Below, one piece after another: positions 61,201 through 64,000 of a DNA stretch of 64,000 bases (position 1 is its first letter; each line of letters begins with the position of its first letter). The translations under genes and the position numbers were made by a program. The DNA comes from Amyelois transitella (taxonomy: Eukaryota > Arthropoda > Insecta > Lepidoptera > Pyralidae), in NCBI RefSeq assembly GCF_032362555.1, contig NC_083534.1, positions 2,651,001 through 2,715,000 of the forward strand, given 5' to 3'. The notes beneath the pieces were generated by a model, which was given only the letters and a program-made list of their open reading frames with translations, had not been told where the DNA came from and ran no database searches.

Positions 61201-63960
61201 CATCTGGAACTGTCCCATCTATACTAATATTATAAAGCTGAAGAGTTTGTTTGTTTGAACGCGCTTATCTCAGTAACTACTGGTTCTAATTGAAAAATTA
61301 TTCTTGCGTTGAATAGACCATTTATTCAATAGCCTTACGACATCCATGGGAAAGAGATGGAGTGATCCTATTCTTTTTTATATTGGCGCCAGGAACCACA
61401 CGGCACTGCCGTGAGTAATTTGGTATGCATATATACATACTTATTTATTTATTTAGTATATATATATAGTAAAAAAGCCCAGATATAACAAAGGTTTTTT
61501 TCTTTTTTCAAAATTCAACCCCTATGTAGTACAATTTGGGCGGATGTTTGTATGAAAATTTATCACAAATTCTACCCGTGCGAAGTCGTACGTCGATAGT
61601 CGTTAATAAAACACGGGGTAGATCATTCGCGCACCACGTTGGGCGCCAAACAATGGTTGCAACTTTACAAGCTCCTATAGGACTCCTATATGAGGAGGAA
61701 AACCCCAAATTCCCACATTACTCTTTATTACACCACAATAAATAACAGAAAATTAAATTTTTACAAAATTGTGAATATCTCATAAACTACTTAACCGATT
61801 TTGTTGCTCTACGAACATAAACATTCTATTGATTGATTGATATACCTTTTAAATTTCATCATAACGAGACGAGCGGTTCTAAAGTTATCGCTTTATAAAC
61901 GTACTAAAAATACGTTTTCGTCCCAAGTTTCTTGGTCCACACACGCTTCGCCAATTATATTTGTAAATTGACGTCCGGTGAAAATGCTACAGTGTAGTTT
62001 GTTCCGCCGCTTCTTCTACACATGCGTATTGGAAACTGTAATAGATATAATTAGATTTAAGTTATGTGACCTTAATAAGAGATACCTTGTATCTTGCTAA
62101 TAAATCTATTGTTTTCTAATATTCTGCAAGGCTCTGTTACCCCCGCACGTGGTGACGGCGCACCTCGGAGCGGCGGCGGTGGTGGTAGCTACCGTCGCGG
62201 GATGTATAGCGTGCATGGGGCTGCGTGGTGCCATCAACGGGTCACCCTTCTTTCTGTTCATGGTTTGTGACAATATTCATTATTATGGGACACTTACACA
62301 AAAAAGGAATAGGACCACTCCATCTCTTTCCCATGGATGTCGTAAAAGGCGACTAAGGGATAGGCTTATAAACTTGGGATTCTTCTCTTAGGCGATGGGC
62401 TAGCAACCTGTCACTATTTGAATCTCAATTCCATCATAAAGCCAAATAGCTGAACGTGGCCCATCAGTCTTTTCAAGACTGTTGGCTCTGTCTACCCCGC
62501 AAGGGATATAGACGTGACCATATGTATGTATGTATGTATGGGACACTAACTAATTAATTAGGCGTGATTTTATGTCTGTATGTATGGGACACTAGAGGCC
62601 GCCCGCGACTTCGTCCGCATGGAAACCCTATCAATCTCGCGGGAACTCCAGGGTAAAAAGTAGCCTATTTGTTATTCTGGGTCTTCAGCTACCTACAAAC
62701 CACATTTCATCGTAATCGGTTCGGTAGTTTTTGCGTGAAAGAGTAAAAACATCCATACTGACATACTCACAAACTTTCGCATTTATAATATTAGTAGGAT
62801 TTCAAACATCACTTAATAATTGTCATATATTTTAGTTTCACAACGTTGGTTGACTTCGAATAAATGACTAAAAACCATGTTTACTGTCAGCGCAGAAGAA
62901 GCGGTAACAAACCGCACTGGAGCATTTTCTTCAATAACATCAACTTCACAATAATCTAAACTTAGAATAAAGCAGGTTGCTAGCCCATCGCCTACAAGAA
63001 GTATCCCAAGTTTAAAAGCCTATCCCTTAGTTTCCTCTTACGACATCCACGGGAAAGATATGGAGTGGTTCTATTCTTTTTTATATTAGTGCCGGGAATC
63101 ACACGGCACCTCACTTCACAAATTCAGTTGTCCTATGATATAGATGCATCGATATTTACGGCAATAATCTCTCTTTCAGTACACCTCCTTAGTTCTGCTT
63201 CTTCTCCTGCTAGAATGTTCCTTATTCTATTACTTCTCAAGCAGTTTGGTTGAGGTGAGTAAATGTATCAAATTGTTTTTATTTTTATTTGCTCATATGA
63301 ATATGATTGTCTATTCTATACATATTGGGGTAATATAGTCGTCCCATTCTGATATTCCATTTCACTATATATACGAAATAATTTTTGAAATAATAATAAA
63401 TTTATTAATATTTATAAACAAATAAATTGATTATATAGGTACCAACTTCAATTTTAGCTACAACGATTATACTTGCACAAAATGTTTATTTATATACCGT
63501 TGTTTTGGTTAAATTATATTTTTATTTTTGAAATAAGTAATAATAAAAATAAACTGGGCCCATTACCTAACAGAAATAAAACAGTAGATTCCGACAGATT
63601 GACATTGGTTCTTTTTTCTACTAGAACCATAGATCATACATACATATTTTAATAATGAACAATAAGTTAAACAATTCCTGAGATTACCTTTGTGAAAAAA
63701 CCTGATTTACCCAAGGAATATATCAGTAGGCGCAACCCGGGCTCTTCTTCAGAGAGATGAAAATCGGGATAAAAGTCAATACGAAAAAGAAGTTCCGAAG
63801 ATTACCCCTTACAAACAGACTTGCAAACACCACCTTCATAATATAAAGAAATGATGTCGTCAAGATTGTATTCTTTTCTACAGAAAGGCTTGCAGGAACA
63901 AGATGGACAGTGGACACACGCACTGAGATTAGTTTTTACATGCTGCGAGTATAATTCCAG
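58274..63960 (+). CDS. Tetraspanin, five coding exons, continues beyond right edge
   Basis: Four-pass membrane organiser protein. Exons: 58274-58345, 59017-59115, 62131-62262, 63180-63254, 63884-63960; the first four are in phase 0, the last ends in phase 2. Residues 1-24 (MATKSSCVSMFAAAVLIMFN) and exon 2 make TM1 (to FGIWAIV). A short first loop (SPHTLSAVILTVPCPVIK...) precedes TM2 (LGAAAVVVATVAGCIACMGL, with the cytosolic-side Cys and RGAINGSP loop). TM3 is FFLFMYTSLVLLLLLLECSL. The large loop begins SSSLVEKGLQEQDGQWTHAL and reaches FTCCEYNS, where tetraspanins have CCG; Glu replaces the usual Gly. TM4 is outside the window. Exon borders fall at typical tetraspanin loop/TM boundaries. The subfamily is not identified. 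The start is the first ATG; a non-coding upstream exon is likely. Confidence 0.85.
58423..58665 (+). mobile_element. Family B (Lep1-like) element
   Basis: TTTACTAATATTATAAAGCT start, GCGGGCACAGCTAGTT end, with the TTCGAATTGAAAAA part deleted. Confidence 0.77.
58815..58965 (+). mobile_element. Family A element, 3'-deleted
   Basis: TGCCGTGTGGTTCCCGGCAC start to AGCAACCTGTCACTATTTAA; the tail half is missing, unlike the usual 5' truncation. Confidence 0.72.
59803..60011 (+). mobile_element. Family C element
   Basis: CTAGAGGCCGCCCGCGACTT start to TATTTATAATATTAGCAGGA. Confidence 0.8.
60018..60262 (+). mobile_element. Family A element, full length
   Basis: TGCCGTGTGGTTCCCGGCAC start to AAGGGATAAAGACGTGACCG and a GTATGTATGTAAG tail; directly after the family C copy. 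Confidence 0.82.
60434..60707 (-). mobile_element. Family B (Lep1-like) element, full length
   Basis: ACTAGCTGTGCCCGCGACTT start and CTTTATAATATAAGTATAGA end. Confidence 0.8.
60722..60975 (+). mobile_element. Family A element, full length
   Basis: TGTCGTGTAGTTCCTGGCAC start; CTGTCTACCCCGCAAGGGAC and a TTGTATGTATG tail. Confidence 0.78.
61218..61410. mobile_element. Family B fragment fused to a reverse family A fragment
   Basis: TATACTAATATTATAAAGCT to GAATAGACCATTTATTC, then ACGACATCCATGGGAAAGAG to GCGCCAGGAACCACACGGCA. Confidence 0.7.
62286..62540 (+). mobile_element. Family A element, near full length
   Basis: Begins within GAATAGGACCACTCCATCTC; ends AAGGGATATAGACGTGACCA and (TATG)n. It starts about 25 bp after the tetraspanin exon 3 donor. 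Confidence 0.82.
62591..62801 (+). mobile_element. Family C element
   Basis: ACTAGAGGCCGCCCGCGACT start to GCATTTATAATATTAGTAGG. Confidence 0.8.
62970..63109 (-). mobile_element. Family A fragment
   Basis: CAGGTTGCTAGCCCATCGCC to GCCGGGAATCACACGGCACC; lacks the tail half. Confidence 0.72.
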
Positions 63961-64000
63961 GTAAGGTTGCATGTATTTAGGTATTATAAACTTAGAAGTA

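Overview
This is a eukaryotic, almost certainly lepidopteran (moth or butterfly) genomic window. The genes have many short, GC-richer exons with GT-AG introns. The introns and intergenic DNA are AT-rich and packed with short non-autonomous repeats of the kind abundant in Lepidoptera: microsatellite-tailed SINE-like elements, Lep1/Helitron-like elements ending in an AGCTAGT-type terminus, and tRNA-derived SINEs. No prokaryotic feature, rRNA gene, canonical tRNA gene or CRISPR array is present. All exon joins below were made by hand from acceptor/donor signals and reading-frame continuity; functions rest on recalled family resemblance, not on a search.

Layout. (1) 1708-13601, minus: N-terminal ~597 residues of DCAF1 (VprBP), the substrate receptor of CRL4 ubiquitin ligase, 15 exons, continuing past the left edge. 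(2) 15575-20487, plus: NSE4 kleisin of the SMC5/6 complex, 7 exons, with a probable missing exon. (3) 23741-39427, minus: CCDC186, a coiled-coil golgin-like protein, about 974 residues in 15 exons including a 21-bp micro-exon. (4) 40520-43919, minus: a small Arg/Cys-rich, protamine-like gene with a 26-bp first coding exon, a 12-bp micro-exon and two phase-compatible terminal exons. (5) 47233-49665, minus: TTC1, 4 exons. (6) 50712-54007, plus: mitochondrial [2Fe-2S] ferredoxin of the FDX1/adrenodoxin type, 3 exons, head-to-head with TTC1. (7) 58274-63960, plus: a tetraspanin, five coding exons, continuing past the right edge. The genes are unrelated housekeeping or reproductive functions and form no evident pathway.

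The most unusual property is structural. Most of the conspicuous local tandem duplications I found span an exon-intron junction and carry extra copies of a real splice site into the intron. Eight cases are seen: 101-bp x13 and 86-bp x14 arrays and a perfect 32-bp duplication in DCAF1; an interrupted triplication in NSE4; 152-bp x6-7, 158-bp x3 and 44/49-bp repeats in CCDC186; and a ~170-bp duplication at the protamine-like gene. None of the eight spacings is a multiple of three and seven are 3n+2. SINE tails also lie directly against several 5' splice sites. The second notable item is the protamine-like gene. A complete-looking 1487-bp hAT-type transposon with a perfect 16-bp terminal inverted repeat and an 8-bp target-site duplication lies between the protamine-like gene and TTC1.
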